Positions 62,181 to 64,000 of a stretch of 64,000 bases of DNA are shown here, one piece after another. Each line of letters starts with the position of its first letter. Positions within the stretch are counted from its first letter, which is position 1. The position numbers and the translations under genes are program-made. This DNA is from Myroides phaeus (GTDB taxonomy: Bacteria > Bacteroidota > Bacteroidia > Flavobacteriales > Flavobacteriaceae): assembly GCF_009799805.1 (NCBI RefSeq), contig NZ_CP047050.1, forward strand, positions 2,556,001-2,620,000, in the 5' to 3' direction. The notes beneath the pieces were generated by a model that saw only the letters and a program-made list of their open reading frames with translations, had not been told where the DNA came from and ran no database searches.

Positions 62181-63755
62181 TTATGACATACTCTCAACAC
62201 ACATAATAGCACATTTCTCTCCGTCAATTGCCGCTGAGATGATTCCCCCTGCGTATCCTGCTCCTTCTGCACAAGGATATAATCCTTTAATCTGAAGGTG
62301 TTCTAATGTCTTATTATCACGAGGAATACGGACTGGAGATGATGTTCTACTCTCCGGAGCGTGTAAAATAGCTTCATTGGTAAAGTATCCTTTCATTGAT
62401 TTACCAAACTCTTGAAACCCTTCTCTCATTATCTGTGTTAAGAAGCCTGGAAATACACTACCTAATTCCACAGATGTAGTACCTGGTAAGTAAGATGTTT
62501 TAGGAATTGACTCTGACACTTTAGACTGTGAAAAGTCAACCATTCGTTGAGCGGGTACACGTTGTGTTTCCCCTGCTAACAAAAATGCTCTTTGTTCAAT
62601 TGACTTTTGAAACTCCATTCCTGCTAAGGCTCCAAATTTTTCAAATGGTTTAAAATCCTCTAACCTCAACTCTACTACAATTCCAGAGTTTGCCGTTGCT
62701 TGGTCACGTTTAGAAGGCGACCAACCATTTGTTACAACTTCACCTGGAGCTGTAGCACACGGTGCAATTACACCACCTGGACACATACAGAATGAATACA
62801 TTCCGCGACCATTCACTTGTTTTACGATAGAATAAGGCGCTGGTGGTAAAAACTCTCCTCTGTAATCACAAGAGTACTGTATTTTGTCTATAAGCGATTG
62901 TGGGTGTTCTGCACGTACTCCCAAGGCAAATGGTTTCGCTTCAATCAAAATATTCTTGCGGTCTAACATCTCATAGATATCACGAGCCGAATGTCCTGTT
63001 GCTAAAATAACTTTATTGGCTTCAATAGTATCGCCATTTGCTATAACAACCCCTTGTACTTCGCTATTCTTAACGACTATATCAACTACTTTGGTTTCAA
63101 ATAATACCTCGCCGCCAAACTCAATAATCTTCTCACGCATATCTTGCATAATCTTTGGTAACTTATTCGTACCAATATGCGGATGTGCTTCTACTAATAT
63201 ATCTTGTGTTGCTCCAAAGGCAACCAATAATTCTAAAATACGGTTTACATCTCCACGTTTCTTAGAACGAGTGTACAGTTTTCCATCTGAATATGTACCT
63301 GCTCCTCCTTCTCCAAAACAATAGTTTGACTCTGGATTAACTACGTGGTCAATATTTATTGCTTTTAAATCTCTACGTCTTCCTCTTACATCTTTTCCTC
63401 TTTCTATCACAATAGGCTTTACACCTAACTCAATCAACTGTAAAGCGGCAAAATAACCTGCAGGTCCTGCTCCTACAACGATAACTCGCTTTGCATCCTT
63501 TACATTCTTATATTCAGGGAAATCAATTTGTCTATGAACGACCTCTTCTCCTTGTAAGAAGACGTCAACTGTCAAATTTATCTTTACAGTACGTTGTCTG
63601 GCATCAATAGACCTTTTTAAAATGGTGATGTGCTGAATATCTATCGTAGAACACCCCAAATTATTGGCTACATATTGATTCAATAATTCTGCTGAAGCAG
63701 CAACTTCAGGTAGTACTTGTAATTGTAATTCTTTTGGCATATTTCTATTAGGCAA
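62181..63755 (-). CDS. FAD-dependent dehydrogenase (COG2509-type)
   Basis: Flavoprotein of 524 residues. An N-terminal domain (about 1-90) is followed by the FAD-binding fold VIVVGAGPAGYFAALQLIELGVKPIVIERG. Further motifs are CFGEGGAGTYSDGKLYTRSK, VILATGHSARDIYEMLDR and MYSFCMCPGGVIAPCATAPGEVVTNGWSPSKRD, and the closing GLYPCAEGAGYAGGIISAAIDGEK. These match the uncharacterised family of long FAD-dependent dehydrogenases found widely in bacteria. The cysteine pair in CMCPGG may be redox active. The substrate is unknown. It probably has its own promoter in the AT-rich region after 63755. Confidence 0.88.
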   Translation of the reverse strand: MPNRNMPKELQLQVLPEVAASAELLNQYVANNLGCSTIDIQHITILKRSIDARQRTVKINLTVDVFLQGEEVVHRQIDFPEYKNVKDAKRVIVVGAGPAGYFAALQLIELGVKPIVIERGKDVRGRRRDLKAINIDHVVNPESNYCFGEGGAGTYSDGKLYTRSKKRGDVNRILELLVAFGATQDILVEAHPHIGTNKLPKIMQDMREKIIEFGGEVLFETKVVDIVVKNSEVQGVVIANGDTIEANKVILATGHSARDIYEMLDRKNILIEAKPFALGVRAEHPQSLIDKIQYSCDYRGEFLPPAPYSIVKQVNGRGMYSFCMCPGGVIAPCATAPGEVVTNGWSPSKRDQATANSGIVVELRLEDFKPFEKFGALAGMEFQKSIEQRAFLLAGETQRVPAQRMVDFSQSKVSESIPKTSYLPGTTSVELGSVFPGFLTQIMREGFQEFGKSMKGYFTNEAILHAPESRTSSPVRIPRDNKTLEHLQIKGLYPCAEGAGYAGGIISAAIDGEKCAIMCVESMS

Positions 63756-64000
63756 TAATTATAATTAAAGCGCAAAAATAAACTAAAATCACAATGATTT
63801 ACAACAAAATGCGCTATCCTGCAAAATAAGATATCTTACTGTAATATAAAAAGTTACAGCATATTTTTTAAAATATTACCCTACCTCAGCACAACTTCCT
63901 TATTATTTACATCACGTAAAACGTCTTGTAGTTTATTAAAACAAAACTTTTTAATGATAATTATTACATTTTTACAACATAGTCAACGCAACACAATCTT

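Overview
The window is AT-rich chromosomal DNA of a Bacteroidota species in the family Flavobacteriaceae, most like Myroides or a close relative. The family call rests on type IX secretion (T9SS) sorting domains, a PorP/SprF protein, -7 boxes of the form TAnnTTTG with no Shine-Dalgarno sequences, a menaquinone gene set, and a tmRNA whose tag reads GENNYALAA. The genus call is an inference.

Left part (1-37.5 kb): mostly core and housekeeping genes. In order these are a KtrB/KtrA-type potassium uptake pair (the first gene is cut by the window edge), a YgiD-type dioxygenase, a four-gene minus-strand block (cysteine peptidase, beta-lactamase-fold lipoprotein, nitronate monooxygenase-like protein, acetyltransferase), and menaquinone genes menB, menA and menC around a gene-poor 1.2 kb. 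Next come an AraC regulator divergent from a DMT exporter, acs, a FabK/NMO-like flavoprotein, mnmA, a proC broken by an in-frame TGA, yidC, pyrG, an amino-acid permease, a T9SS-exported subtilase and mazG. A TonB receptor unit follows (small membrane protein, receptor, HxlR regulator, His-rich lipoprotein), then a DUF5606 gene, def, a FUSC-family membrane protein and a lysine-forming saccharopine dehydrogenase-like protein.

Middle (37.7-58 kb): a tmRNA with a clear promoter and terminator, then about 20 kb devoted to the cell surface. Four minus-strand genes (38461-42933) encode secreted proteins whose mature N-termini begin at or near QVGIGT or a variant. A divergent 7TM-DISM/LuxR regulator stands at 43878-45275. 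A tightly packed six-gene minus-strand operon (45368-57934) follows. In transcription order it encodes a 1751-residue tandem-repeat protein that also starts with QVGIGT, a small secreted protein, a DUF11-like adhesin, a T9SS type B (gliding-type CTD) protein, PorP/SprF and a TPR/PD40/OmpA outer-membrane protein. I infer a surface fibre or adhesin system with its own outer-membrane export and anchoring partners, possibly under the 7TM-LuxR protein. The 255-bp repeats of the giant gene are arranged as nearly identical 510-bp dimers, which suggests recent expansion and probable length variation.

Right part (58-64 kb): four small or mid-size lipoprotein genes, a 45-residue lysine-rich protein gene, and an FAD-dependent dehydrogenase. 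Several perfect-stem terminators share a GCCTAACT core. No tRNA, rRNA, CRISPR array, transposase or integrase was recognised.
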